In this document: positions 40,781 through 50,741 of the stretch, piece by piece | Numbering within the stretch: position 1 is the first letter of the stretch | How the letters are laid out: each line of letters begins with the position of its first letter | Assembly (NCBI GenBank): GCA_006503475.1 | Contig: RSEH01000173.1 | Span: 40,115 to 104,114 of the forward strand | Origin: Stentor roeselii | Lineage: Eukaryota > Ciliophora > Heterotrichea > Heterotrichida > Stentoridae | DNA: 64,000 bases | Reading direction: 5' to 3' | Program-made: the position numbers and the translations under genes | Notes under the pieces: generated by a model | Databases searched by the model: none | What the model saw: the letters and a program-made list of their open reading frames with translations, nothing else | Told to the model about the DNA's origin: nothing

Positions 40781-42013
40781 TTACGATGTTAACTTTTTAA
40801 TGATGATGAACAACAAAACAATGCAAACAGCCCAAACTGCCCAAAATATCATAATTCTTGAATCATTCACAGAAGCATTAACTTCAACCTGTGAAACAGT
40901 TTGAGGAAACTCAGGAAGTGTTTCCCGTACCGAGAACCCTGCAAGTTTAACCGAAGAAATAGAAGAAGCAACCGCTTTAAACATTTCAGGTTCTTTATTC
41001 GTATATCCCGTAATAGAAAAGTTCGAAAGAGTAAAACTAATCCTTCTCGGCAGCTGTATTTTAATATGTTTAATCTCAGAAATAAAAGGATTTTTCTCAG
41101 GTTCAAATTCATCCGAAACCAATTCAATTCGATTTTTCATCGAAAAAAGCAAATCCTTGATAACCAGTTCCTTAACCGTCTTCAAAGTCGCTTTAGGATG
41201 TGCAAGTGTGATAATTTCCAGAAATCCATTAACCCTAACTCGATTTTCATCAAAATTACAGCAAAATCCAGGAACTTGACTAAAAATCTGAACCATATGA
41301 AAAGTCTTGAGCTACTTTTAAAATACAGGCTTTAACGACGAGAGAAGAAGGTCCTCTCGAATGATTTGCTTGTCAATTAAAAAAACACTGTTTTCAAGTA
41401 CCAAGTTCCACTCAGTGATTAAATTTTGAACAAGTTGTTGTAAAGTCCCTTCCGCTCCTAGTTCCAAGTCGATTTTATAAACACCTCTGATTTCTTCAAG
41501 ACGTGCAAGGCTAACAGTGCGAATTTCTCCTCCAAGAAAAGATTTTTTCTATTTAAACTTCACCTTCATGTCTAAAATTCCAGTTTGATATCGATTATCA
41601 AGCAAGTTGAAGTGAAACAAGCAAAGACTATCATCTAAAGGGAGTTCTGAGGTGAGATCTGTAAATAACTTCAGTACTGATGCGGAAATCAGGGCAAAGT
41701 TATCAAGTTTCAAGTCTTCTTCAGCTACTGAGTAAAGGCCGAGGACTTGAATGCCTGAGGGAAGCAGGCGAAAGACTTCTTTCGTATGTTGCAAGACCCA
41801 GTCTGCATAAGTCGCGTCTTGAATGAAAATCGGCATCGTTAGAAGTGTCGAGATTTGCTTACTTTTCACTTCTTGCTTCGGCGTCGGGCACCATGAGTAG
41901 ATGTAAGTCCGGTCTTGGTACTTGTAACCGATTAACACTCCCATGTCTGCAGAGTCTTTTGACTTTAAGTTGAAAAGAATGTTTGGAAATTCTTTGCTGT
42001 CGACTGAAATCAT
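40781..42013 (-). CDS. ODR4-like protein (GPCR trafficking factor)
   Basis: 400 aa after removing two 15-nt introns: 41549-41563 (gtgaagtttaaatag) and 41312-41326 (gtattttaaaagtag). The N-terminal half resembles the ODR-4 family: MGVLIGYKY, YSWCPTPKQE, DATYADWVLQHTKEVFRLLP, SGIQVLGLYSVAEEDL, an MPN-like fold. A single C-terminal membrane helix (IMIFWAVWAVCIVLLFIII) followed by KK matches the tail-anchored layout. In C. elegans ODR-4 helps move chemoreceptors from the ER to cilia. Length is close to the animal protein. Only 32 nt separate it from the upstream gene's stop. Its presence downstream of the 7TM cluster is suggestive but may be chance. Confidence 0.75.
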
Positions 42014-42045
42014 TTAGTATTTAAAAAGAAGGATTTTAAAATTTT

Positions 42046-42504
42046 TTAAAGATTTTTTGAAGCTTTTGTTGAAATTGTCTTTAAGGTTGAGGATTGATCG
42101 AATGGGTTTGATTTTATTGGAGAAATTTTTAAAAGGTCTTCTTTTGGGAGTTTTGGAAGGATTCTTGTAGGGGAAATGCTTTCTGTCCAAGAAATTAGAG
42201 GTTTTTTTCTGCTGGTTTCATTGGAAAGAAAGAGGTTTCTATTGCGAGGTTTAAGTAAGGCTGATTTATTGAATCGAGCCTTATTTTTCTGCATTATTTG
42301 TAACAAGCTTCTTTTTTCTCTGAGGACTTTTAACTCGTTTAAGCTTTTTCCAATTCTAAAGATTTGATCACTGGTTTCTTCTGGATTTTGCAAGATCTTT
42401 TTATTATCTTTTAAATAATGAGAGTACTTTATGCTTTTCCTGATGCGCTCCGCATTAACCAGTCGATCAAACCAAATTTTTTCCCTAATCGAAAAGGAGG
42501 ACAT
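42046..42504 (-). CDS. small basic protein, unknown
   Basis: 152 aa, pI clearly basic, no membrane segment. The N-terminal half is helical (KIWFDRLVNAERIRKSIKY) and the C-terminus is Ser/Pro/Lys-rich with SPTRILPKLP. Not recognised. It begins 11 nt after the stop of the upstream gene and ends 32 nt before the ODR4-like start, so three minus-strand genes follow in extremely tight order. Composition supports coding; a cytoskeletal or ciliary role is only a guess. Confidence 0.6.
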   Translation of the reverse strand: MSSFSIREKIWFDRLVNAERIRKSIKYSHYLKDNKKILQNPEETSDQIFRIGKSLNELKVLREKRSLLQIMQKNKARFNKSALLKPRNRNLFLSNETSRKKPLISWTESISPTRILPKLPKEDLLKISPIKSNPFDQSSTLKTISTKASKNL

Positions 42505-42515
42505 AATAATAATGG

Positions 42516-43398
42516 CTAATTATTCTCAAGTTGTTGAAGTTTCGCTCTTATTATCTGAACTTTTTCCTTACTTCCAGGTTCCATCATATTAAGACTCATC
42601 AGTTCTTCCTTAAGTCGATTCATTTCAAGTTCTTTTTCAGTGAACTGAAGTTTTTCAATCGGTTTACTCTGCATTTCTTGAATCATTTTCATTTTTTTCT
42701 CATGTTGTCTACTGATCCATTCCTTATTCATCAATACAGCTTTAGGTAATTTTTCCTTCATTCTCTTTAAAATGCTTTCTAAATGATCATGAACAGGTTT
42801 TTTCAGATGTGTCTGGACCATGTCTAACAATTTAAACATCTCATTCATTGTAAAGTTGTAAGTCTTCGGCTTTTCCGGTCTTTCTGGAGTCATCTTGTAA
42901 AAGTTCTTGAAAATCATCTCATTTCCTGTCAACTCGAATTCCTCAGTCACGGCTTCAACAAGCATCCACCTTGGAAAGCCAAGAAGTAATGAATGGTCAG
43001 TTTCAATGAAAAATTCGCAGAATTTTTCTTTCATTTCTGGAGAAAAGTTGCATTTCGGCTCTGATTTTTCTTGAATTACTTTCGCTTCTGTGATGTTGAA
43101 TAATTTACGTTTAAAGAACCTTTTTATTCGCCCGTCGGTGAAAAAGTTGAAGGTTCTTTGAAAGATGTTCCATTTGTAGTCGGTTAGAAGGAGAAGTCCT
43201 CCGAAGATTGACTTGTATTTGTGGGTTTTCAGGTGGTGGTACCAACGACTGTAAAACCATCGTGCTTGAATAAGGAGTACCTTGAAGGTCGTTGGAGAAA
43301 TTTGTTTGCTCGGCTTGTTTGAACAGGTCTGCTCTGTGAGGCTGAGTTTTGATTACTATGTTTTTGGAAATTCTTACAAAGCTGAAAGTTCTAAACAT
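42516..43398 (-). CDS. unknown protein, possibly mitochondrial
   Basis: 288 aa with a 16-nt intron at 43265-43280 (gtactccttattcaag); exons 43281-43398 and 42516-43264. Splicing joins SNDLQ to ARWFYSRWYHHL and continues open to the stop at 42516. The N-terminus MFRTFSFVRISKNIVIK is rich in Arg, Ser and aromatic residues without acids, as in mitochondrial presequences. The middle is aromatic and basic, the C-terminus is a charged helix (RQHEKKMKMIQEMQ). No family recognised; a lineage-specific mitochondrial protein such as a ribosomal or ATP-synthase component is possible. Confidence 0.65.
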
Positions 43399-43691
43399 TT
43401 GAAAGTTTTTTTTATAGTTGTAATGGTGAATGGCTGAGTGTAGGGATTTTTGGATGGAATATGATGATTTTTAGAGGGTTGGAAAGGGTTTTAGAGATTT
43501 TTTGGAGGTTTTTTAGGGTTTTTAGAAGTTTTAGAAATTTTTAGAGGGTTTTAGAGAGAGGATAGTTTATTGAATTTGAGAAAGTTTTTATTTAGGAAAT
43601 GTTGAAATATATTGTGTTTAAAGGTTATTATAAGGTTTTAAAGCCTTTTCATAGATATTTTGATGCTACAATTAGTTTATTATTAGTTAGC

Positions 43692-45926
43692 TTAGATAAA
43701 TGAGTACTGGTAAGTAAACAAGCTGTATTTACAAACAGGCCTTGGCTTTTCATCTTCAAATTCAAATTTAATCTTAGACGACTTCGTTTTTTCAGAATCA
43801 TTCAAAACCTTTTCTTCTCTTTTCAAACTAATGGCTGGAAATTCCGTTTGCGAAGATCTTGACTTTTCCTTCTTCCTCTGAAAACTCAAAGTCAATTCCA
43901 ACCTCGGAAAAAAAGTTCCTTTCGCCTCTCCTTTCGACACTGAATTATCCCTGGTCCTAGAAATCAAAAAATTCGGTTTCGGCAAGACAAGTTGTTTTCT
44001 TCCAACAGGGTTAATCAAATTCTGATTATTTTTCATATCCTCTTCAAAACTTTCCAAATTTTTGATATTCGATCTGCTCTGAAAGTCAATCGAAAGATAC
44101 CTGGCGGGATGTGTTCTGACAGTAGGTGAAATTGAAGACTTTTCAGGTAAAGGAGGTTTTTTACTTTTAACTTTCGTTTGTGTTAAAAGTTTCATCAGTT
44201 GTTTTTTACTGATTTCATCTTCTGAAGGGTCAGAGTCACTTCCAGATGAATCTTGGTTATCCTCAACGAAATCTTTATTTTCTTCAAAATTTTTCAAGAT
44301 ACTTGCAGAACACCCTGAAGAGCTGATGTTATTTTTAATAAGAATAGTCAAACACAGTTCTTTTCCCAAATTCTGCAAGTCCTTAGCAGTCATATGCATT
44401 CCTTTAAGACTTCCAAAGTCACACCCAGCGAAAGAAGCTTCTAAAGTATAAATGCAAGGAATTCGAGTGAGTTGAAAAAGAGCGACTCTCATCGTTGACT
44501 CTTTTGACCTCTGCATGCGAAAGCAGCAATACCTGTAATTAAAACATCTGCTGATAGAAGAAAGGATAAAAGGATACGCCCTGGCTTTTCTAGGGTTTTC
44601 GACTGAGTCACATCCATACATGAACACGTCTTGTCTTCTAGAATGACCATGCAAGTCACAAATAAGCTCCACCTGCCGGTCTCTGTTCAACACGCGGATC
44701 ATCTTCTTCAAGGCAAAGATCGTCGGGTGCAGGGACTTCAAAGGGTCCTGCCAACGTCTGTTCAAGTCTGCACCTGCCAAGTTGCTTCGATAGTTCCCGT
44801 TGATTACTCCGTCAGGGTTTAACATTGGAATCACTTTAAACACGAAATTTTCTCTGAGAAGAATCGCTTCTGATGTGTTGCTTGTTAAAAAATCTAAAAA
44901 ACCGTGCATCATGAAAGAACTTACTGTTTCTCCTGGGTGGACTCGAGAAGAGATTATTATTATTTTTCGGGTTTTTGTTTCCTCTGGAGAACCTGGAGAT
45001 GTTATTGTTAGGACTTCACATCTGTTTCCACTTATTGAATGAGAAAGAAGCTTTCGGTTAATGAATTTCTTTTTAAATGGGTCTGTTTCTAAAGTTTTTA
45101 AAAAGTCCATTTGGTTTGAGTAGGTGTAAGGCTGGGAATAAGCGAAGTAAAGAGTTTCGTTGGTTTTTTCGAAATGGTGGGTGAAGGTTAGAGTGTAAAA
45201 TGAACGGCCTTTTGAGTTTCTTTTGAAGTTGTTTGGGAAGTAGTGGATTTCTGAACCGCCTCGTTTCCAGTTGCCTTGGGACTGTCGATAGCAAATTTTC
45301 ATGCCATGATTGTAAAGAGATCCAGATTTGCACAGATTAACGATGTTAAATTTGACACTTAAACCAGCAGTTGTGTTAGAAACCTGAAAATAAAACCATT
45401 GCGTATTCCCTTTGCTATTCGTATCAGTAGACAATATCAAATCATATTCAAAATCACTCAATTTCAGCGCCATCCACAAGTTTCCAGACTCAAACCTAGA
45501 CTCAAACACTAAAGTTCTATCCTCATCATTGACAGGAGTATAAAAAGGCACCAGTTGTTCTTTATTCTGTTTTTTTATCTGTTCTCCTGATAAAAATTGA
45601 CTAAGGTTCAAAAGTTCTGGCTTTAAAGAAGAACTTTGAGGATTTTTTCGATAAACTACTTGTCTAGGTGAAGATTACTTGTCGCATGTGTAGTGTTTCA
45701 ATGAAGTTAATGAAGATTGAATCGGCGGGTGACTTTTTGGCTCTTGAAAGATTGAGTTTTGAGACTCGGATGTTATTGGATTTTGGATACTCCTGAATAT
45801 TGATTACAGAAATGACTGGTAAGTCGATGGAGTGTCGTCTGAATATCTGGATTTGTCCAGCAAGGGAATTGGACGTCCGATGTGTTTGTAAAGATCATCT
45901 TCGAAACTTGTGTTGGTTGATTCCAT
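43692..45926 (-). CDS. cytosolic carboxypeptidase (M14D, tubulin deglutamylase type)
   Basis: 734 aa after removing two 15-nt introns: 45793-45807 (gtaatcaatattcag) and 45664-45678 (gtaatcttcacctag). ATG is at 45924-45926; without splicing there is no ATG for the main frame. An N-terminal beta-sandwich typical of Nna1/CCP proteins (FESRFESGNLW, GMKICYRQSQGNW) precedes the M14 domain: SSRVHPGET (Zn His/Glu), MLNPDGV, NYRSNLAGADLNRRW, DLHGHS (Zn His) and YTLEASFAGC (catalytic Glu). CCPs shorten polyglutamate chains on tubulin and so tune axonemal and cortical microtubules. The C-terminal ~200 residues are disordered and basic. Confidence 0.92.
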
Positions 45927-46872
45927 TTTTTCTTTAGGGAATCTTTGGTGCCATTATTGATGATCTAAGAGGTTTGTGAGGGTTTTAAAGGGTTTTTTTG
46001 GAATTTTTAAAGGGTTGAGTTTTGGGTTGATGGGATTGCTTTGGAGAATTTTTATTTGGATTATTTTAGGATTTTTTTTTGGATTTGAGGAATAATAATT
46101 TGTTTTAATATAGAAAAACAATGATTGGTTTGAAGATTTGAATTTTTTATTAGAACTTCGAGCATTCTGATATTAAGCTATTATTATTGCTAAAATATTA
46201 ATTATAAATAATTTAGAGTATATGAATAAATTTTAGATTCCTGAGTTAGAGAATTTAATTGGGGAAAAACTTAAAATGGGTTTAGATGTAACGTGAATGA
46301 CAAAACATTCACGATCTTTAAGAGATTTGCTAATACTTTTAGGTTCTTTTATCAGCAATCATATTCCTAAGCAGCTCTATAGTGAAGGCCCCGCTAAACC
46401 AAAGTCCATCCTATAATCTCTTTCGAATTTACTAATGACATTGAAACGAAAAATTGGATATCGAAATTACCTGATGATGTACATTTATGCGAAATTACGA
46501 TTCCAGAACCCATAATAGTGATTATAAGTAATAATTATTTAACTATGGCCTTTTGTATCTTAAATATAATTTAAATTCTTTCATTAGTCAAAAGATGATC
46601 AATGGTTATTGGGCTAAAAATTAACAGAACGAGAATTTAAATAATATCTTCGCCTTCAATGCTGATAAGGTAGAATGATGATGAAAACAATTTTAGCATA
46701 TTTAATTATTAGTTATTTAATCATTTTCATCTATGTTTTCGATAATTAAGATAAGAGGAGGCTTAGGATACTAAAAACTAGATATGATTAGCTCTTAAAA
46801 TTACAAAATTTTTATTTCCTATTCGATTTTTCGCCGAGCACAAAATTTTTTTTTTTAGTTTTCTTAAGATTG

Positions 46873-46903
46873 ATTCTCGCTGGTAAGTATGACCAGCGAG
46901 AGT
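46873..46903. other. GC-rich hairpin in AT-rich DNA
   Basis: Perfect 9-bp stem CTCGCTGGT/ACCAGCGAG with loop aagtatg, extendable to 12 pairs including one G-U. GC content stands out from the surrounding AT-rich sequence. It could be part of a structured RNA or a 3'-end signal downstream of the GTPase gene. The copy-2 flank at 50.5 kb lacks it. Confidence 0.5.
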
Positions 46904-46964
46904 CCAGAGACTTAGCACTTTTATGCTATACAAAATTTTTAAAGTAAAACATTTCATCATTCAA

Positions 46965-47070
46965 CAAATAATCATATATAATTCCTATAAAATCATCAAA
47001 ATCATATAAAAATCATCAAAATCATATAAAATTCATATAAATCACATAAATTCATAAAAACTTCAAATCA
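46965..47070. repeat. short AT-rich repeat (atcatataaa type)
   Basis: Several imperfect copies of atcatcaaa/atcatataaa just downstream of the GTPase stop. A shorter version lies at 50655-50715 in the duplicated segment, so the repeat predates the duplication. Confidence 0.6.
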
Positions 47071-47089
47071 ACATCATTAAATATTAAAA

Positions 47090-48358
47090 CTAATTGCGTC
47101 TACTTCTAATACTTTCTCTTATTTCATTTTCTATTTGCCTTGCTGCTAATTCAATGTAATATTCAAGGGAATGCTTTTCGTGTTGAATCTCTATGATTTT
47201 CTTCACCTTTTTCATTTCAACTTTTTGAGTTGGAATCTTTTGCTTTTTCAGAACTGGTTTTCCACCAAACTCATAAAATTTCTTGTAATAATTAATATCT
47301 CGCTTCTTTTTGTTTGTGGAAATCGGGACTCGTTTTTGTGTTGTAACGGGAACATCAACCCATACGGCTTTTGGTATTTGTATAACTTCTTTGAAGATTA
47401 AACCAGTAACTTTCCCTTCGTAAACCATTCTTTGTTCTTTCTGATATTCCACCGTTTCTTGAATCTCATAATGTATTTCATCATGAGATGCCATCATTGC
47501 CCTTGCTTTTTCTTCAATCTCTTGAAGAGTAAATGGTTCAAATACAGTAATATCTATTTCATGAAAGCAAGTCTGTACTTCAGGAACTTCAATTTCCATT
47601 TCTAGTTTTGTTTTGAAAAATCTATCAGGGTCGTTTTCTCTTATTCTTTCAGCTAATTCATTCCTTCTCCTTAGAATATTTTCCATTTCAGTAACATAAT
47701 ATGGCTTGCATTTTGAGATATTAGCTCCTAATTTTGATAAATTTTGTTTTACTTCTTCATCAGTTAGTAAATATCTATTTCTGACTTTTATGTTATTTTG
47801 CCATTCCATGTGCCTTATTCCCAAGGGTAAAATTAAAGAATCTAAATAATCACTTAATCCTTCTCTCTCATCTTCATCAACTCTATCCCATTTTGTGGTT
47901 AGCACAAGTACAGACTGCCTAATATTATCACCAAATATTTCGATAATTGATTGCATGCTTGTGTTTATTTTTCTTGAATCATCTTTCATTGACTCAAAGA
48001 CTAAAAAAAAATCAATTTTTTGAATTCCATTTCTTAATAGAACTGCTTTTATCTCAGTGAATATTTCTTCCTTAGTAATTCTTCGTCCACTGTCAAGGAT
48101 TCCTGGAATATTAATCAATTGAAAAGTATCATAACCCATTCTAGCATTAGGAAACATTTCTGGAATGATCTTAATATTGTAAGTGTGAACATCAATAGTC
48201 ACTGATTCTCCTCTTCTAGTTCCTACCTTGGCTTCTTCTATAGATCCTGCTTGCTGAAGTAAGTTATTGATGAATGTGTTTTTACCAAACCCAGTAGGTC
48301 CCAAGACAACACAAATTATATTATTTTTTCCTCCTAGTTTCTGAGATCTTGAATTCAT
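47090..48358 (-). CDS. AIG1/GIMAP-like GTPase, copy A1
   Basis: 422 aa. GTPase domain at ~12-190: G1 GPTGFGKNT, G3 NIPGI, G4 TTKWD. Layout and the TKWD box resemble the AIG1/GIMAP/Toc34 branch of TRAFAC GTPases. The P-loop has Asn (AAC) where Ser/Thr after GK normally binds Mg2+; the duplicate copy A2 has Ser (AGC). This may weaken nucleotide binding. The C-terminal half is charged, with a VWVDVPVTTQKRVP-type beta segment and a helical end (ELAARQIENEI family motif YIELAARQIENEI). Divergent from the B1 GTPase gene. TTATAA touches the ATG. GIMAPs act at membranes and in immunity in animals; the role here is unknown. Confidence 0.78.
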   Translation of the reverse strand: MNSRSQKLGGKNNIICVVLGPTGFGKNTFINNLLQQAGSIEEAKVGTRRGESVTIDVHTYNIKIIPEMFPNARMGYDTFQLINIPGILDSGRRITKEEIFTEIKAVLLRNGIQKIDFFLVFESMKDDSRKINTSMQSIIEIFGDNIRQSVLVLTTKWDRVDEDEREGLSDYLDSLILPLGIRHMEWQNNIKVRNRYLLTDEEVKQNLSKLGANISKCKPYYVTEMENILRRRNELAERIRENDPDRFFKTKLEMEIEVPEVQTCFHEIDITVFEPFTLQEIEEKARAMMASHDEIHYEIQETVEYQKEQRMVYEGKVTGLIFKEVIQIPKAVWVDVPVTTQKRVPISTNKKKRDINYYKKFYEFGGKPVLKKQKIPTQKVEMKKVKKIIEIQHEKHSLEYYIELAARQIENEIRESIRSRRN

Positions 48359-48667
48359 TTATAAGTCCTTCTAAATTAATGGGTGTTAAGATTTTTTAGA
48401 TTGAAGATACTTTTGGAGTAGACATTTTCTTCTAATCTATTAAAAAAAACTGTCTAAAATAAAAATGTCTACTATAAACAATATTTTATAGCCACTCTTT
48501 TCTGAATTTATTCCTTTTTTGAACCAGAAAATTTTATACTAATCTAAAGTATATTCAAAATTACTTTTACCAACAATTAAACGAATTTCAAGATTCCCAA
48601 CACGATTTTTAACAATCTTCAATTTCAAAAATTTCAAAATTTTAAAAAATAGTATCAATTATAATTA
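48359..48667. promoter_or_regulatory. bidirectional promoter with conserved inverted repeat
   Basis: 309 bp between divergent GTPase genes A1 and B1. It contains an inverted repeat, AGTAGACATTTT (48417-48428) and AAAATGTCTACT (48462-48473), around an aactgtct element. The same structure survives at 52079-52135 in the duplicated promoter although surrounding bases have changed. TTATAA lies beside both start codons. A regulator-binding site or RNA hairpin is inferred. Confidence 0.6.
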
Positions 48668-49930
48668 ATGACATCAAGTGGCAACGACAAGGTCTATATA
48701 ACGATCGGAAATTCACAAATCGGTAAAAGTTCATTTATCAATACTTTAGCAGGTCAAACCTTAGCAACTGTCGGTTCAAGAGGAAGGTCAACAACTTTAC
48801 ATGTAGAAAAGTACCTGATAGGCAAATCTTCTAAAATATTCCCAGGTGAGACTTCAAATCTTTATCTTATCGACGTTCCAGGCTTTAACGACTCATGCCA
48901 GCGAATCTCAAATAGTGAAATATCGAATGCAATACTAGAAAAAGTCTTAGAACTCGAAAACCCAGTAATCAACGCATTTCTTATCTTTGAGTCATGTAAA
49001 GCAGATAGTCAATCCCATCGAATAATATTAAACGATCTTATGAATATTTTTGGTAGTAATGTCGAAGCATCAGTGATAATAATCCAAACAAAATGGGACA
49101 CTCTTGATGATGAAGATTATCCAATAAAACTAGAAGTTTTTAACGATCTGAAAAAAACTTTCAAATGCTCGAAATGGATTAATCCAGTAAAAAACTTGAA
49201 TAATCTTCCTGTGAATATCAAAAATATTCATAAAGACCAACTTCAAAACTTAGCACAAGAGTTAAAAAAAGTAACACCTTATGATATTTTCAATGGTATC
49301 AAACATCTTGAGCAGGAAAGACACAAAATAGCTGAAGAACTGAGGAATAAAGACCCGAATAGATTTGTAATTGAAAAACAACCTTATGAAGTTGATGTTC
49401 CTAAAGAAATTGATGAAGTTGTAAAATATCAGGACACTGAACCGAAATATAAAACGAGTTCTGAAATAAATAACAGAGCTTATGAGTTGCAGAGATATGC
49501 TGGAAAAATAGGTGTGACTAAAACTCGATATGTTACTCAAAGAAATTATCGATATGTTACTGTGAATAGATACCGAGATGTACCTTATACACGATGCATT
49601 ACTAGAAGTTTTCTTTTTATGGAGGTCAGCAGGGAATATTACACGGTTTATAAAAGTGAATTAGTTCCGGTTCAAGAGAAAGAGTATTATGATGAAAGAG
49701 TTCTTGAATCGTATATTGAGTATGAAGATCAACCTATTGGTATTTTTTTGGAAAGGGCTAGGAATGAAAGGGTTAATGTTACCAAAGAAAAAACTGTTAA
49801 AAAAATTGTGACTGAAAAAGAAATTAGGTATAAGGATGTTGAAAGAGAAGCACATGATTTTAGTCATTATTTAAAACTTGCTAAGAATCAGTTGGCACTT
49901 AGATATAGGAATTTATGCAGGAGAAATTAG
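48668..49930 (+). CDS. AIG1/GIMAP-like GTPase, type B1
   Basis: 420 aa. G1 is GNSQIGKSS (intact P-loop), G3 LIDVPGFNDS, G4 IQTKWD. The C-terminal half is Tyr/Arg/Val-rich (TRYVTQRNYRYVTVNRYRDV) and ends in a helix HYLKLAKNQLALRYRNL comparable with the end of copy A1. A and B share a common architecture but are clearly diverged. The pair is divergently transcribed and may be co-regulated. A decayed second copy of this gene is at 52320-52562. TTATAATTA precedes the ATG. Confidence 0.78.
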   Translation: MTSSGNDKVYITIGNSQIGKSSFINTLAGQTLATVGSRGRSTTLHVEKYLIGKSSKIFPGETSNLYLIDVPGFNDSCQRISNSEISNAILEKVLELENPVINAFLIFESCKADSQSHRIILNDLMNIFGSNVEASVIIIQTKWDTLDDEDYPIKLEVFNDLKKTFKCSKWINPVKNLNNLPVNIKNIHKDQLQNLAQELKKVTPYDIFNGIKHLEQERHKIAEELRNKDPNRFVIEKQPYEVDVPKEIDEVVKYQDTEPKYKTSSEINNRAYELQRYAGKIGVTKTRYVTQRNYRYVTVNRYRDVPYTRCITRSFLFMEVSREYYTVYKSELVPVQEKEYYDERVLESYIEYEDQPIGIFLERARNERVNVTKEKTVKKIVTEKEIRYKDVEREAHDFSHYLKLAKNQLALRYRNLCRRN

Positions 49931-50741
49931 ATTTTAGGGTTAATAATCAAATATATTTTAAAATTTTTGTTTCTTTTTTAAATATATTTCTTGATTGTTT
50001 TTAGATGCTTCCTTTAAACATCTATAACTCTTTTGTATTAACTTAGATGAAGTAAAGATCCAGTGAGTTTTATACATAAAATAATTATGAATTACGTATT
50101 ATCTCAGTGTAATCATAAAAATATTAATTTATTTAGCCTTAAGTGCGTTTATACGGGAGAAAGAAACTCTTTGAGCCTTCCAAAAATATCTCTTTTAAGG
50201 AAATATAATCAAGAATTAAAATCATGGCAAGTTTGAAAATTCTAGAAAAATTGATAAAAGGAAATTTTGAAATACATACACTTTTAGGCATGTAATAGAG
50301 AGTATTATATCACAATTACGTCTGAAGCACATTTGCAAGAAGCTTAAAATAATCAATCTTACCAAAAATACTGAAAACAGTTGATTTCTTTCATCCAAAA
50401 ATATAATTACTTCTAAAGTGTTAGGTTTAAATTTTTATTATAAGTAATAATTATAAAACTATTATTAGTGTCTTGAATATAAATATTAATTCTTTCATTA
50501 GTCAAAGAATGATCAATCTTTATTGTGCTGAAAATTAACTTAATGAGAATCTGATGATATTCTCACCTTCAATGTTGATTAGGTTGCATGATGAAGCAAA
50601 AAGCGGCAATATTTTAAAGTAAAACATTTCATAACTCAAAAAACAACCATAAATAATTCATCAAAATCATCAAAATCATATAAAAATCATACAAATTATA
50701 TAAATTCATAAAAATTCAAATCAAATCATTAACTATTAAAA
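49931..50741. other. intergenic between duplicated GTPase segments
   Basis: 811 bp AT-rich. From about 50380 the sequence matches the 3' flank of A1 (46440-46700), marking the left part of the duplicated segment. No gene seen. Confidence 0.5.

Larger units (their letters stand above)
45927..47089. other. long intergenic region, mostly AT-rich
   Basis: 1163 bp. The first ~150 bp (upstream of the carboxypeptidase) are G/T-rich on the plus strand. Part of the rest (about 46440-46700) is visibly similar to 50380-50600, the matching flank of the duplicated GTPase gene. A GC-rich hairpin lies at 46873-46903 and short atcatataaa-type repeats at 46965-47070. A 60-codon frame at 46778-46960 is not supported as a gene. 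Confidence 0.5.

Noticed and set aside
46860-46903. U1 snRNA-like 5' end (ATACTTACC on the minus strand) at the GC-rich hairpin
   Set aside because: The motif lies within the hairpin loop and stem, and the following ~120 nt show no U1-like stems; the match is short enough to be chance.
46778-46960. 60-codon minus-strand frame
   Set aside because: Low-complexity composition, overlaps the hairpin, no TATAA-ATG context and not conserved in the duplicated segment.
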